DNA of 64,000 nucleotides from Pseudomonas sp. RIT409 (GCF_003052515.2 NZ_QARE02000002.1:367650-431649), one strand, 5' to 3'; shown: positions 1 to 9,280, numbered from the stretch's first letter. Made by a program: numbers and translations. The notes: generated by a model from the letters alone, not told the origin.

Positions 1-1194
1 GTGCTGGTGCTGGTTTTCTACCCTTACGTCTACCTGCTGGCGCGCACCGCGTTTCTTGCTCAGGGCAAAGGCCTCATGGAGGCGGCCCGTGTGCTCGGGC
101 AGACGCCTTGGCAGGCCTTCTGGCGCGTCGCATTGCCGGTGGCCCGCCCTGCGATCGGGGCAGGCGTGGCACTGGCATTGATGGAAACCCTTGCCGATTT
201 TGGCGCCGTCTCGGTGTTTAACTTCGACACGTTCACGACCGCAATCTACAAAACCTGGTATGGCTTTTTCAGCCTATCGAGTGCCGCGCAGCTCGCCAGT
301 CTGCTCTTGTTGGCTGTGATGCTGGTGCTATACGGCGAGCGCCGCGCTCGAAGAGCCAGCCGGGCGAGCAATGAGCGGCCGCGCATCCAGGCGCTGTATC
401 ACCTCCATGGCATCAAGGCAGTGGCCGCCGCTGGCTGGTGTGGGCTGGTGTTCTGCTGCGCATTCGTCGTACCGCTGCTGCAACTGGTGGTCTGGGTCTG
501 GCAAAGGGGGCGTTTCGACTTGGACGAGCGGTACACGGGGCTGATCCTGCATACCCTTTATCTGGGAAGCATCGCCGCACTGGTGACCGTCAGCGTAGCG
601 ATGCTGCTGGTGTTCGCTCGTCGCCTCGCCCCAACCCGTGGGATCCGCGCAGGCGTCAGCCTGGCCAACATGGGTTACGCGCTGCCAGGCTCTGTACTCG
701 CGGTATCCATAATGCTCGCCTTCAGTTACCTGGACCGGGTCTGGGTGGTGCCTCTGTCCGCTTGGCTCGGCGGAGCGGGCAAACCTTTGCTGCTAGGGAG
801 CCTGGCCGCGCTGGTGCTGGCGTACCTGGTGCGGTTTATCGCGGTGGCGTACGGCCCTTTGGAAAACAGCCTGTCACGCATCCGGCCGTCGCTACCGGAA
901 GCGGCGCGCAGTCTGGGTGTCAGTGGTCCACGATTGTTTTTCAGAGTTTATCTCCCGCTGCTGATTCCCGGGACGCTGAGTGCGGCCCTCCTGGTGTTCG
1001 TCGATGTGCTCAAGGAGATGCCCGCGACGCTGCTGATGCGGCCGTTTGGCTGGGATACGCTGGCCGTGCGCATCTTCGAAATGACCAGCGAAGGTGAATG
1101 GGCGCGTGCCGCCTTGCCGGCACTGACGCTGGTGATTGTCGGTTTACTCCCCGTGATTGGCCTGATCAGACGTTCGGCCAGACCTATCGGCTAG
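1..1194 (+). CDS. Iron(III)-type ABC transporter permease, 5' truncated
   Basis: This is the inner-membrane permease of an ABC importer of the FbpB/ThiP type, which carries two fused permease domains and moves a periplasmic-binding-protein ligand (iron for most relatives) with a separate ATPase. Both cytoplasmic coupling (EAA) loops are visible: EAARVLGQTPWQAFWRV near residue 27 and EAARSLGVSGPRLFFRV near residue 299, each between hydrophobic helices. The family is usually about 530-560 residues, so roughly 140 N-terminal residues lie left of the window and the GTG at base 1 is probably not the true start. The binding protein would be expected upstream, as in the corresponding Pseudomonas locus (from memory). 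Substrate is inferred from family and context only. Confidence 0.85.
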   Translation: MLVLVFYPYVYLLARTAFLAQGKGLMEAARVLGQTPWQAFWRVALPVARPAIGAGVALALMETLADFGAVSVFNFDTFTTAIYKTWYGFFSLSSAAQLASLLLLAVMLVLYGERRARRASRASNERPRIQALYHLHGIKAVAAAGWCGLVFCCAFVVPLLQLVVWVWQRGRFDLDERYTGLILHTLYLGSIAALVTVSVAMLLVFARRLAPTRGIRAGVSLANMGYALPGSVLAVSIMLAFSYLDRVWVVPLSAWLGGAGKPLLLGSLAALVLAYLVRFIAVAYGPLENSLSRIRPSLPEAARSLGVSGPRLFFRVYLPLLIPGTLSAALLVFVDVLKEMPATLLMRPFGWDTLAVRIFEMTSEGEWARAALPALTLVIVGLLPVIGLIRRSARPIG

Positions 1195-1389
1195 GTGCGG
1201 GGTCCCCCCCATGCGGCTACAATGCGCCGCAATCGACAAGGTCTGTCAGACAATTCCGCAAGTACGCAAAGGTGTCAGCCCCCAGATCCGGGGGAATTGC
1301 GGTGGGTGGTGTGATGGATCGCGTCTTCGCTACAGGGCGATGTGAGACCGCACTGGCTTTGCAACGTCCTGGCCCGGAAGGAGAAACCC
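1195..1389 (+). promoter_or_regulatory. gcvT leader with candidate -10 box
   Basis: This 195-base gap precedes gcvT. A TACAAT at 1218-1223 resembles a sigma-70 -10 box, but no good -35 is seen 17 bases upstream. If used, it gives a 5' leader of about 160 nt containing a short CCCCC/GGGGG hairpin near 1280-1296. I looked for the conserved core of a glycine riboswitch and did not find it. The Shine-Dalgarno for gcvT is GAAGGAG at the end of the leader. Confidence 0.25.
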
Positions 1390-2472
1390 ATGGGATTGCG
1401 CACCCCTCTGTTCGACCTGCATCTGGCCCTTGGCGCCAAGCTGGTCGATTTTGGCGGTTGGGACATGCCGTTGCACTACGGCTCACAAGTCGAGGAGCAC
1501 CATCAGGTGCGTCGCGATTGCGGTATTTTCGACGTGTCGCACATGCACGTCATCGACATCACTGGCAGCCAGGCCAAGGCGTGGTTACAGCACCTGCTGG
1601 CCAACGATGTCGGCAGGTTGCAGCGTACCGGGCGTGCACTCTATACCGCGATGCTCGACAACCACGGCGGGATTGTCGACGACATGATCGTCTACCTGAC
1701 CGAAGCGGGTTATCGTCTGGTGGTCAATGCGGCCACCGGTGCCAAGGATCTGGCCTGGATGAATGCTCATCGGGCCGGTTTCGACGTCCACCTCGCTCAT
1801 CGTTCCGAACTCGCCATGCTGGCCATTCAGGGGCCGCATGCCCGGCAGAAGATCGCCGAGCTCGTCACTCAGGCTCGCACCGAACTGATCCATACGCTCC
1901 AACCGTTCGAGGGGCAGCAGGAAGGCGACTGGTTCATCGCTCGCACAGGCTACACCGGTGAGGACGGCCTGGAGATCATCCTGCCGAGCGAGCAGGCCTG
2001 CCGCTTCTTCAACGACATGGTGGGTGCGGGTATTTCGCCGATTGGCCTGGGGGCGCGGGACACATTGCGCCTGGAAGCCGGCATGAACCTGTATGGCCAG
2101 GAAATCGACGAGCAGGTAACTCCTTTGGTCTCCAACATGGCGTGGACCGTCGCATGGTCGCCACCGGAGCGCGACTTCATCGGTCGGGCTGCCTTGGAGG
2201 TCGAGCGTGCAAAAGGCGTTGGCTCGAAGCTGGTAGGGCTGGTGCTCGAAGAGCGAGGCGTCCTGCGCGCCCATCAGGTCGTCCGCATAGCGGAAATTGG
2301 CGAAGGGGAGATCACCAGTGGTAGTTTCTCTCCTACGCTGAGCAAGTCCATTGCGCTGGCGCGCGTGCCGACGGCGACTGCCGACCGAGCCGAAGTGGAG
2401 ATTCGGGGCAAGTGGTACCCGGTCCGCGTGGTTCAGCCGACGTTCGTGCGTCACGGCAGAGCCCTGATTTAA
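1390..2472 (+). CDS. gcvT: Aminomethyltransferase, glycine cleavage T protein
   Basis: T protein of the cytoplasmic glycine cleavage system: it releases ammonia from the aminomethyl group carried on lipoyl-GcvH and passes the one-carbon unit to tetrahydrofolate. The 360-residue length is typical. The start MGLRTPLFDLH is chosen because it follows GAAGGAG by a good distance; an upstream in-frame start would add 16 unsupported residues. GcvT_N-type sequence (FGGWDMPLHYGS, then FDVSHMHVIDI) covers the first two thirds and the C-terminal barrel follows (GSKLVGLVLEERGVLRAH). gcvH follows 66 bases downstream. gcvP is not in the neighbourhood, so the P protein must be encoded elsewhere. Confidence 0.95.
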   Translation: MGLRTPLFDLHLALGAKLVDFGGWDMPLHYGSQVEEHHQVRRDCGIFDVSHMHVIDITGSQAKAWLQHLLANDVGRLQRTGRALYTAMLDNHGGIVDDMIVYLTEAGYRLVVNAATGAKDLAWMNAHRAGFDVHLAHRSELAMLAIQGPHARQKIAELVTQARTELIHTLQPFEGQQEGDWFIARTGYTGEDGLEIILPSEQACRFFNDMVGAGISPIGLGARDTLRLEAGMNLYGQEIDEQVTPLVSNMAWTVAWSPPERDFIGRAALEVERAKGVGSKLVGLVLEERGVLRAHQVVRIAEIGEGEITSGSFSPTLSKSIALARVPTATADRAEVEIRGKWYPVRVVQPTFVRHGRALI

Positions 2473-2538
2473 CCTGTTTTGAACAGCCACCCTTGGCGGG
2501 TTTTCCGCTGACCTGATGAAGTAGAGAGGATAAAGATT

Positions 2539-2922
2539 ATGAGCACTATTCCCGCCGAACTGCGTTTTGCCGAGAGCCACGAGTGGGCGAAGCAGGAGGG
2601 CGATCTGATCGTCGTCGGTATTTCCGACCACGCGCAAGAAGCACTGGGCGATGTGGTGTTCGTCGAATTGCCGGAAATCGGCAAGGTCTTCGCGGCGGGC
2701 GACGCAGCGGGTGTCGTTGAATCGGTCAAGGCGGCTTCCGACATCTATTCGCCGGTGGCCGGTGAGGTGGTTGAGGTGAACGAGGCGCTGGGCGATACCC
2801 CGGAAGAGCTCAACAACTCGCCTTATCAGTCGTGGATCTTCAAGGTCAAGCCGAGCGACGCCACTGGGGATTTGGCAAAATTGCTGGATGCTGCAGGGTA
2901 CAAGGCTGCTATCGGCGAATGA
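2539..2922 (+). CDS. gcvH: Glycine cleavage system H protein
   Basis: Lipoyl carrier protein that shuttles the aminomethyl intermediate between the P, T and L proteins. It has 127 residues, the usual size. The lipoylation site is Lys64 in the segment [14 protein letters not shown], the family's conserved position. The start ATG follows an AGAGGATAAAG Shine-Dalgarno. It lies directly after gcvT and probably shares its transcript. A long inverted repeat just after the stop codon may end the transcript. Confidence 0.96.
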   Translation: MSTIPAELRFAESHEWAKQEGDLIVVGISDHAQEALGDVVFVELPEIGKVFAAGDAAGVVESVKAASDIYSPVAGEVVEVNEALGDTPEELNNSPYQSWIFKVKPSDATGDLAKLLDAAGYKAAIGE

Positions 2923-2951
2923 TTCTTGCGCGTGCTTGGTTGGGCACGCGA

Positions 2952-3013
2952 GCTTGCCGCCGACCAGAAAGAGTCAGCCTCGGCAGAGATTGACTCGGTA
3001 CTTGGCGGCAAGC
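2952..3013. repeat. Imperfect palindrome after gcvH
   Basis: GCTTGCCGCC at 2952-2961 is perfectly complementary to GGCGGCAAGC at 3004-3013, and an inner pair GAGTCA/TGACTC lies inside the loop (2971-2976 and 2991-2996). It sits between convergent gcvH and the DUF2388 gene. There is no T tract, so it looks more like a REP-type palindrome or bidirectional hairpin than a classical terminator. Confidence 0.5.
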
Positions 3014-3032
3014 CAACAGGCTTGAATGGATG

Positions 3033-3350
3033 TTACTGTTCGGCAACCAGGTTTTTGGCCAGAATCGCATTGGCCAAGTCCATATCCGATGCGTTCAGAC
3101 TCGGATTATCCTTGCGCACCTGATCCAGCGCCGCTTCCAGATAAGGGCCGCGAATGGCGCCGTTGCTGGCGACGAAGCTGCCCGCATCGTCCTGTGCTGC
3201 CACAATCAGCTTGTGATGCCGAAAGGTCAGGTAGGTCGAACCGGTGGTGGCTCCGGACGAGATGACATCACGAAGGAAGCCGTCAGCCATGGCGGAACCG
3301 ACTGGCAGGGACAGCAGGGCTAATGTGGCTACAGCGAGTTTTAGACGCAT
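3033..3350 (-). CDS. DUF2388 family secreted small protein
   Basis: 105-residue exported protein with a clear signal peptide (MRLKLAVATLALLSLPVGSAMA, cleaved before DGFLRD). The mature part, with STYLTFRHHKLIVAAQDDAGSFVASNG and the closing ASDMDLANAILAKNLVAEQ, matches the Pseudomonas DUF2388 family as I remember it. These small periplasmic proteins have no firmly established function. It is the last gene of a leftward series after nfeD (81-base gap) and may be separately transcribed. Confidence 0.75.
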   Translation of the reverse strand: MRLKLAVATLALLSLPVGSAMADGFLRDVISSGATTGSTYLTFRHHKLIVAAQDDAGSFVASNGAIRGPYLEAALDQVRKDNPSLNASDMDLANAILAKNLVAEQ

Positions 3351-3431
3351 GACGGGTTACTCCGACTTGGGGTTGTTCTGAAACGATTTGATACGCCCAG
3401 CCTCCATCTAGTTCCGCAAGCACGGAACAGG

Positions 3432-3878
3432 TCAGAGCGCCTGGACTTTCAGAATCGCCCCGTCTTGAGCGATCACTCTGACTCGGTCACCTGCAGGCGT
3501 ATCGGGGCCGACCACCATCCACACGCCATCGCCGACCTTGATCTTGCCTCGCCCATCGACAATCGCGTCGTGCACGACGAAGGTCTGGCCGATCAGTTCC
3601 GAGCCCCGCATATTCAGACCCGGCTGATCGGACTTGCGCCATACGCTGCGCTGACGCCGCCACCAATACAGCGCTGTGCACACCGCAAAGACCGCGAACA
3701 GCAGAAACTGCAGCTCCCAGCTCAGGGTCGGCGCGATGTACGTGAGGATGCCCACGGCTGCGGCTGCGACACCGATCCACAGCAAATAGCCTCCCGCGCC
3801 GAATACTTCCAAAATCAGCAATACCGTGCCGAACCCCAGCCAGTCCCAGAACGATAGATTTTGCAGGTAGTCCCACAT
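3432..3878 (-). CDS. NfeD-family membrane protein
   Basis: 148-residue inner-membrane protein of the short NfeD type: two or three hydrophobic helices in residues 10-70 (FGTVLLILEVFGAGGYLLWI; LLFAVFAVCTALYWW), then a cytoplasmic OB-fold domain (MRGSELIGQTFVVHDAIVDG, GDGVWMVVGPD). NfeD proteins pair with SPFH/band-7 proteins and are thought to act in membrane microdomain organisation or protease control. It starts 3 bases after the stop of the upstream SPFH gene, which supports co-translation and a physical partnership. Confidence 0.88.
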   Translation of the reverse strand: MWDYLQNLSFWDWLGFGTVLLILEVFGAGGYLLWIGVAAAAVGILTYIAPTLSWELQFLLFAVFAVCTALYWWRRQRSVWRKSDQPGLNMRGSELIGQTFVVHDAIVDGRGKIKVGDGVWMVVGPDTPAGDRVRVIAQDGAILKVQAL

Positions 3879-3881
3879 GGC

Positions 3882-4820
3882 TCAGACTCGCTTCCCGGTA
3901 TCGGTCTTGGGCTTGTCAAAGGTCGCTTTGACAATCTCGCCGATTCCGCCCACCGCGCCGATCATCTGGCTGGCTTCCAACGGCATCAGGATCACCTTGC
4001 TGTTATTGGCCGAGGACAGCTTGCCCAGCGCATCGATGTATTTCTGCGCAACGAAATAATTGATGGCCTGCACATCACCGGCGGCGATGGCCTCCGACAC
4101 GACCTGAGTCGCCCGAGCCTCGGCTTCGGCCTGACGTTCGCGTGCCTCGGATTCCAGAAATGCAGCCTGACGCTCGCCTTCCGCTTCCAGGATCTGCGCC
4201 TGCTTCTTGCCCTCGGCCGTCAGAATGGCGGAGGCGCGCAAGCCCTCGGCTTCGAGAATCTGCGCGCGCTTGATCCGCTCGGCTTTCATCTGCCCGGACA
4301 TGGCCGCCATCAGATCCGCGGGCGGGCTGATGTCCTTGATTTCGATCCGGGTGATCTTGATGCCCCACGGTGCCGTGGCCTCATCGACGATCCGCAGGAG
4401 GCGCTCGTTGATACCGTCGCGCTGGCTCAGCATGGCGTCCAGTTCCATTGAGCCGAGCACGGTGCGGATGTTGGTTTGCAGCAAATTGCGAATGGCATGC
4501 TGCAGGTTGTTGACCTCATACGCCGCCTGGGCGCAGTTGACCACCTGATAGAAGCACACGGCGTCGATCTGAACCGTGGCGTTGTCGGAGGTGATGACTT
4601 CCTGGGGCGGGATGTCCAGCACGGTTTCCATCATGTTGATCTTGTGACCGATCCGGTCCATGACCGGAACGATGATGTTCAGGCCCGGCTTGAGGGTGTT
4701 GGTGTAACGACCGAAGCGCTCCACAGTCCACTGGTAGCCCTGTGGCACCACCTTGAAACCCATGAAAACGATGGCAATGGCCAAGGCGACGAAGAGTAAA
4801 ACCACACTGCCGATTTGCAT
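3882..4820 (-). CDS. qmcA: SPFH/band-7 membrane protein (QmcA/stomatin type)
   Basis: 312-residue membrane-anchored stomatin-like protein. It has one N-terminal hydrophobic anchor ([20 protein letters not shown]), then the SPFH domain ([21 protein letters not shown]) to about residue 160, and an Ala/Glu-rich helical segment that forms oligomers. QmcA-type proteins are linked to FtsH-related membrane quality control. The start at 4820 is chosen over an in-frame start 38 codons upstream because AGGGACA precedes it and the anchor begins immediately after. It is tightly linked to the downstream nfeD gene. Confidence 0.9.
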   Translation of the reverse strand: MQIGSVVLLFVALAIAIVFMGFKVVPQGYQWTVERFGRYTNTLKPGLNIIVPVMDRIGHKINMMETVLDIPPQEVITSDNATVQIDAVCFYQVVNCAQAAYEVNNLQHAIRNLLQTNIRTVLGSMELDAMLSQRDGINERLLRIVDEATAPWGIKITRIEIKDISPPADLMAAMSGQMKAERIKRAQILEAEGLRASAILTAEGKKQAQILEAEGERQAAFLESEARERQAEAEARATQVVSEAIAAGDVQAINYFVAQKYIDALGKLSSANNSKVILMPLEASQMIGAVGGIGEIVKATFDKPKTDTGKRV

Positions 4821-4920
4821 AACATGTCCCTGTTGACGGTTGCTGAAAAGAATCCGAATGAACAGAGGATACGGTGATCGGAGCGCTCTCTGCGACTGAT
4901 TGTTGTAACGGAGAAGCAGC

Positions 4921-6705
4921 TTATCGCTGCTCACTCTGCGGTGTGACTCGCAACACTTCTTCGACGGTAGTCAGCCCCGCGGCGACTTTCTGTGCCCCTG
5001 ACAGCCTCAAGCTGCGCATGCCGTCCTTGAAGCCTTGTCTGCGGAGGGCTGTAAGGTCCAGGTCGGCAGTGATCAAGGTCTTTACCGCATCAGACATCAA
5101 CATGATTTCGTACACCCCCGCGCGGCCCCTGTAGCCCGTGTCGCGGCATTCGGCACAGCCTACCGCCCGATGCGCGCCGCTGGGAACGGGCGCTTGCCAA
5201 GGGCGGGTCAGGGTCTGCCAGTCCACCTCGTCGAGCTCCACCGGTGCCTTGCAGTGCGGGCACAGCGTACGGACCAGTCGCTGTGCCATCACGCCAAGGA
5301 TTGTCGCCTTGAGTAGATAGTGGGGCACACCCAACTCCAGCAGGCGGCTGATGGCACTCGGCGCGTCGTTGGTGTGAAGCGTCGAGAGCACAAGGTGACC
5401 GGTCAAGGCCGCCTGAATGGCCATTTCTGCTGTTTCCAGGTCGCGGATCTCGCCAATCATGATGATGTCGGGGTCCTGCCGCATCAGGGCCCGCACGCCG
5501 CTGGCGAAGGTCAGGTCAATGTTGTGCTGGACCTGCATTTGGTTGAAGGCTGGCTCGACCATCTCGATGGGGTCCTCGATGGTGCAAAGGTTCACTTCGG
5601 AGGTCGCCAGCTTTTTGAGGGTCGTGTAGAGCGTGGTGGTCTTGCCGGAACCGGTCGGCCCGGTGACCAGGATGATGCCATTGGGCTGATGCGTCATGCC
5701 TTCCCAGCGTCGCAGGTCGTCGCCGGAAAAACCCAGTTGGTCGAAGTCCTTGAGCAGCACTTCCGGGTCGAAGATCCGCATCACCATTTTCTCACCGAAG
5801 GCGGTCGGCAATGTCGACAAGCGAAGTTCCACCTCGCCGCCATCGGGCGTCTTGGTCTTGACCCGGCCGTCCTGTGGCTTGCGCTTTTCAGCGACATTCA
5901 TCCGGCCCAGGCTTTTCAATCGACTGGTAACGGCCATCGTCACCTGCGGCGGGAATTGATAGACATTGTGCAACACGCCGTCGATGCGGAAGCGCACGGT
6001 CCCGGCTTCGCGACGTGGCTCGATGTGAATGTCGCTGGCACGCTGCTGGTAGGCGTACTGAAATAGCCAGTCGACAATGTTGACGATGTGCGCATCGTTG
6101 GCGTCCGGCTCCTGGTCGCTGGCGCCGAGCTTGAGCAACTGCTCGAAATTGCCTACGCCGCTGACTTTCTGATCGGTTGCGCTGGCGCCACTCACGGATT
6201 TCGCCAGCCGGTAGAACTCGACGGCGAGCTTCTGCACATCCACGGGATTGGCTACCACCCGCTTTATCGGCATTTTCAGGACGTGCATCAAGTCCGCTTC
6301 CCACGCCTTGACGTAAGGCTGGGCGCTGGCGATGGTCACGCACTCGCGATCCACGGCCACTGCGAGGATCTTGTGGCGCTGGGCAAACGCGTAAGACATC
6401 AGGGGCGTCACTGCGGCGACATTGATCTTCAGGGGGTCGATGCGCATGTATGGCTGGCCCGCTTGCTCGGCCAGCCACGCGGTGAGGGTTTCCAGATCGA
6501 GTTTCTTGCCAGGGCGCTTGAGATTGTCGAATTGCTGGCTGGCAAGGAATTCCAGTGGGTGGGTCTGCAGATTCTGCGCGCTGCGACGCAACGTCAGCGC
6601 TAATTCGGCATTGTCCTGATCGAGGTATCCCTGCGCGACGAGGTCACGCAGTAGTTCATTCAGATCCAGCCAGCGGTCCTGGGAAGAGGGGGCAAGGACA
6701 GACAT
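4921..6705 (-). CDS. GspE/PilB-family secretion ATPase (orphan)
   Basis: 594-residue cytoplasmic motor ATPase of the type II secretion/type IV pilus family. It has an N-terminal MshEN-like region (about 1-160), an N-terminal ATPase lobe (ASDIHIEP at 223-230), the Walker A motif GPTGSGKT at 349-356, Asp and His boxes, Walker B-like [13 protein letters not shown], and a C-terminal zinc motif (CPHC ... CAEC). No pseudopilin, platform or secretin gene is nearby. Which machine it drives cannot be told from here; a counterpart exists alone at the same locus in other Pseudomonas (from memory). It may be co-transcribed with qmcA, 100 bases downstream. Confidence 0.9.
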   Translation of the reverse strand: MSVLAPSSQDRWLDLNELLRDLVAQGYLDQDNAELALTLRRSAQNLQTHPLEFLASQQFDNLKRPGKKLDLETLTAWLAEQAGQPYMRIDPLKINVAAVTPLMSYAFAQRHKILAVAVDRECVTIASAQPYVKAWEADLMHVLKMPIKRVVANPVDVQKLAVEFYRLAKSVSGASATDQKVSGVGNFEQLLKLGASDQEPDANDAHIVNIVDWLFQYAYQQRASDIHIEPRREAGTVRFRIDGVLHNVYQFPPQVTMAVTSRLKSLGRMNVAEKRKPQDGRVKTKTPDGGEVELRLSTLPTAFGEKMVMRIFDPEVLLKDFDQLGFSGDDLRRWEGMTHQPNGIILVTGPTGSGKTTTLYTTLKKLATSEVNLCTIEDPIEMVEPAFNQMQVQHNIDLTFASGVRALMRQDPDIIMIGEIRDLETAEMAIQAALTGHLVLSTLHTNDAPSAISRLLELGVPHYLLKATILGVMAQRLVRTLCPHCKAPVELDEVDWQTLTRPWQAPVPSGAHRAVGCAECRDTGYRGRAGVYEIMLMSDAVKTLITADLDLTALRRQGFKDGMRSLRLSGAQKVAAGLTTVEEVLRVTPQSEQR

Positions 6706-6817
6706 GCGGGCTCCTTTGGACGAGACAACTCACTTCGCGAGTAAGCAAGAGTAGTCCCAAGCGTGCCAGTTGTTGCGCCCTGCAGGTAGTGAAGCGTTGC
6801 CAATATTTTCGGCACAC

Positions 6818-7165
6818 TCAACCGACAGCGAGTGAGACGGGCCCGGATAGGACGTGGGATTCCTCGATCGGTTCCAGCGCAACCGAGCAGACATTGATCA
6901 AATTGCGCATCTTTTCCCCAATCACTTGCGCGCGATGCCAGCTCATGCCGTCCACTTCCACGTCGATCGTCAATACGCCCTCTTGCTGCAAGACGCTCAC
7001 CTGCTGCGGGATGAGGTATTGCATGGCGAAGAGGTTGAGCACACGGCAGATGAGGTCCGGCTCTGCTTCGGCAAGGATCTGATAGCGCGACCGGCACTGG
7101 GCGTTGTTGGCCGACCACGCATCGGGGCGCAGTGTAGAAGATACGACGGCTTCGAGGTGTGGCAT
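6818..7165 (-). CDS. Conserved hypothetical protein, ACT-like fold possible
   Basis: 115 residues without signal peptide or membrane segment. The stretch from residue 27 (RYQILAEAEPDLICRVLNLF) through VLTIDVEVDGMSWHRAQVI and KMRNLINVCSVALE has the beta-alpha-beta-beta-alpha-beta rhythm and spacing of an ACT-type ligand-binding domain such as small acetolactate synthase subunits. That is an inference from pattern only. It lies divergently from an Lrp/AsnC regulator 163 bases away, whose C-terminal domain is also of an amino-acid-sensing ACT-like class, so an amino-acid-related role is plausible. The start gives MPHLEAVVSS. Confidence 0.6.
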   Translation of the reverse strand: MPHLEAVVSSTLRPDAWSANNAQCRSRYQILAEAEPDLICRVLNLFAMQYLIPQQVSVLQQEGVLTIDVEVDGMSWHRAQVIGEKMRNLINVCSVALEPIEESHVLSGPVSLAVG

Positions 7166-7328
7166 GGGAAACCCTCATGGTGGGCCACTGAATCGATCGG
7201 ACGTGGCAATGGATAGGTGCGATGGAAGAATTTTTACATGGGAAGCGGGAAATTTCTGATCCATAATCGATTGAAATGCGCTGCTTTTAACTCGTTTATG
7301 CGCAATGTTCGAGCATGGAAAATAATTT

Positions 7329-7799
7329 ATGCAAATCGAGTTGGATGCCTTTGATCGCAAGATACTCGCCCTTCTGCAAGACGATGCGTCGCTCTCCAGT
7401 GCGCAGGTGGCTGAACAGGTCGGCCTGTCTCAGTCGCCATGCTGGCGCAGAATTCAGCGGTTAAAGGATGAAGGGGTCATCCGCCGTCAGGTGACGCTGC
7501 TGGATCGCAAGAAAATCGGCCTGAACACGCAGATTTTCGCTGAGGTGAAACTCAATGCCCACGGGCGCTCCAACTTCACGGAGTTCACCGAGGCGATTCG
7601 AGGGTTCCCCGAAGTGTTGGAGTGTTATGTGCTGATGGGGGCCGTGGACTTTCTGCTGCGCATCGTGACGCCGGACATCGAAGCCTACGAGCGCTTCTTC
7701 TTTGAGAAGCTGTCGCTGGTACCGGGCATTCAGGAGGTGAACTCGACGGTGGCCTTGTCGGAGATCAAATCGACGACGAGTTTGCCGATCATCCGGTGA
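7329..7799 (+). CDS. Lrp/AsnC-family transcriptional regulator
   Basis: 156-residue DNA-binding regulator. The N-terminal winged helix-turn-helix (LDAFDRKILALLQDDASLSS, then QVAEQVGLSQSPCWRRIQRL) is followed by a C-terminal RAM/ACT-like effector domain (FPEVLECYVLMGAVDFLLRI). Members respond to amino acids and usually control a neighbouring or divergent gene. Here the divergent gene is the small ACT-like protein at 6818-7165, and the AT-rich 163-base gap between them is the likely regulatory region. A REP repeat pair follows the stop. Confidence 0.92.
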   Translation: MQIELDAFDRKILALLQDDASLSSAQVAEQVGLSQSPCWRRIQRLKDEGVIRRQVTLLDRKKIGLNTQIFAEVKLNAHGRSNFTEFTEAIRGFPEVLECYVLMGAVDFLLRIVTPDIEAYERFFFEKLSLVPGIQEVNSTVALSEIKSTTSLPIIR

Positions 7800-7807
7800 A
7801 GAAGGGC

Positions 7808-7896
7808 TGTAGGAGCGCGCTTGCCCGCGATTGCAGTGTGTCAGTAGATATATTCGTATCAGACAGACAGCAATCGCGGGCAAGCGCGCTCCTACA
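7808..7896. repeat. REP doublet (inverted pair)
   Basis: TGTAGGAGCGCGCTTGCC at 7808 begins a 27-base unit running to 7834 that is complementary to the unit at 7870-7896, with a 35-base spacer. The GTAGGAGCGCGCTTGCCCGCGA core is the common Pseudomonas REP. It lies between the 3' ends of two convergent genes, the usual location, and can fold as a long hairpin that may serve as a bidirectional terminator. A half copy lies near 54279. Confidence 0.85.
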
Positions 7897-7912
7897 GGGT
7901 TGGAGTTGCGTA

Positions 7913-9280
7913 TTAGATTTTGAGCAACGCCTTCCACACCCGGCTTTGCAGGACGGTGACGGTTTGTTGCACGCGCGCTTCGAGGATCGGGTCGGTGATG
8001 TCCAGTTGCGCCAACTCCGCCAGTTTGTTCAACTCGCCATACAGGCGATCCAGATCCGGCAATTCCAGGGTTTGACGAGCGAAGTGCAGCCAGACCTGGA
8101 TGCGCTCGATGCGCTGCAGCTGTTCGGCCAAGTCCTCCGGCTGTTGTTGGTAGCGTGCCAGGTTCAACGCGGTGGCTTCGTCGCTCAAGAAGCGGGGCAA
8201 CCAGCTGCTGAGCATGGCATTGCCCAGACGGTTGCCACGGTTATTGCGCTCGAGGGTCCAACGGCGCTCCATCAACCAGCGCGATGTGGTCAGCGAGAAC
8301 TGGCCCCATCGCGGGTCGTCGAGCTCTTCGATGAACTGCTCATGGGCGGCGGCCCGCACATCGCCGTCTTCCTTGCCGGCCTGCACCAAGGTGCGCCAGT
8401 CTTCCAGCAGCGCGTCCAGAGCCGCACGCAGGTCGTGGGTCGAGGCGCGCGGCGCGGCCTGGCCGAGACTGGCGGTCAGTGCGCGCAATTCCGCGAGCAC
8501 CTCGACCCAATCCTGCAGCAGGCTCCAGTGGCCATTGAATCGATATTGCTCGGCCAGCCGCTGGCTGCTGCCCAGCAGGTACCAGGCAAGTGCGCTGTAG
8601 GCGTCGTCCACCGACGTTTCAGCGTGCAATGCCGGGACAGGCAGCTTGATGGTGTATGTACTGGCGTCGAACAGACGATACCCGCGCTCAGCCTTGCTGA
8701 TGTCGCAAGGCATCAGCGGGAGTTTCTCGGCCAACTCCGAGGCCAGTTCCAGCAGAGCCGCAGGTTCGCCTTCGCGCAGTTCCAGCTCGAGCTCGCAGAT
8801 TTCTTCCTTCTGCTTACCGACGATCACATGGCCGAGGTCCAGGGCGGCCTCGATCACCACCTTGGATTTGCCGCGACCCCACGCGATTTCGGCTTTCTCG
8901 CGAACGAAATCGGTGGTGAACAAAGGCTTGATGGTCTTCTTGTCCAAGTCCGCCAATTGCGCGGGCCAACATTCGCCCTCGAGTTTTTTCAGGTCGAGTT
9001 TGGCTTTGGGCAGGTTCCAATTGTATTCGTTGCGCTCGGATAGCCCGGCAACGCTCTGGCCCCGAGTCTTGAGGGTCTGGATGATGGCGTCGCCGTCCTT
9101 GCGCAGCCGCAGCGCAACCTTGGCTTGGGCCAGTTCGCGGTCAGGGGTGTCGAAGTACTGATTGAACAGTTCCAGCTTTTCCCAGCCGCTTTTGTTGCGT
9201 TTCTTCAACAACGGGTGTTCGCGCAAGGCGCTCAGGGTTTCGCGGCTGACGCGGAGTTTGATTTCGGTTTCTTTCTGCAT
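7913..9280 (-). CDS. CYTH-CHAD inorganic triphosphatase
   Basis: 455-residue two-domain protein. Residues 1-200 form a CYTH triphosphate tunnel domain with the signature ETEIKL at 4-9, alternating charged strands (VALRLRKDGD, CELELELREGE) and metal-binding acidic residues. Residues from about 215 form a CHAD helical bundle rich in His and Arg that is thought to bind polyphosphate. E. coli YgiF, with the same architecture, hydrolyses inorganic triphosphate, so that is the likely reaction. It is monocistronic and convergent with the lrp-like gene. Confidence 0.88.
   Translation of the reverse strand: MQKETEIKLRVSRETLSALREHPLLKKRNKSGWEKLELFNQYFDTPDRELAQAKVALRLRKDGDAIIQTLKTRGQSVAGLSERNEYNWNLPKAKLDLKKLEGECWPAQLADLDKKTIKPLFTTDFVREKAEIAWGRGKSKVVIEAALDLGHVIVGKQKEEICELELELREGEPAALLELASELAEKLPLMPCDISKAERGYRLFDASTYTIKLPVPALHAETSVDDAYSALAWYLLGSSQRLAEQYRFNGHWSLLQDWVEVLAELRALTASLGQAAPRASTHDLRAALDALLEDWRTLVQAGKEDGDVRAAAHEQFIEELDDPRWGQFSLTTSRWLMERRWTLERNNRGNRLGNAMLSSWLPRFLSDEATALNLARYQQQPEDLAEQLQRIERIQVWLHFARQTLELPDLDRLYGELNKLAELAQLDITDPILEARVQQTVTVLQSRVWKALLKI

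Noticed and set aside
1195..1389. Glycine riboswitch before gcvT
   Set aside because: The conserved aptamer core and flanking purine-rich motifs were not found in the leader.
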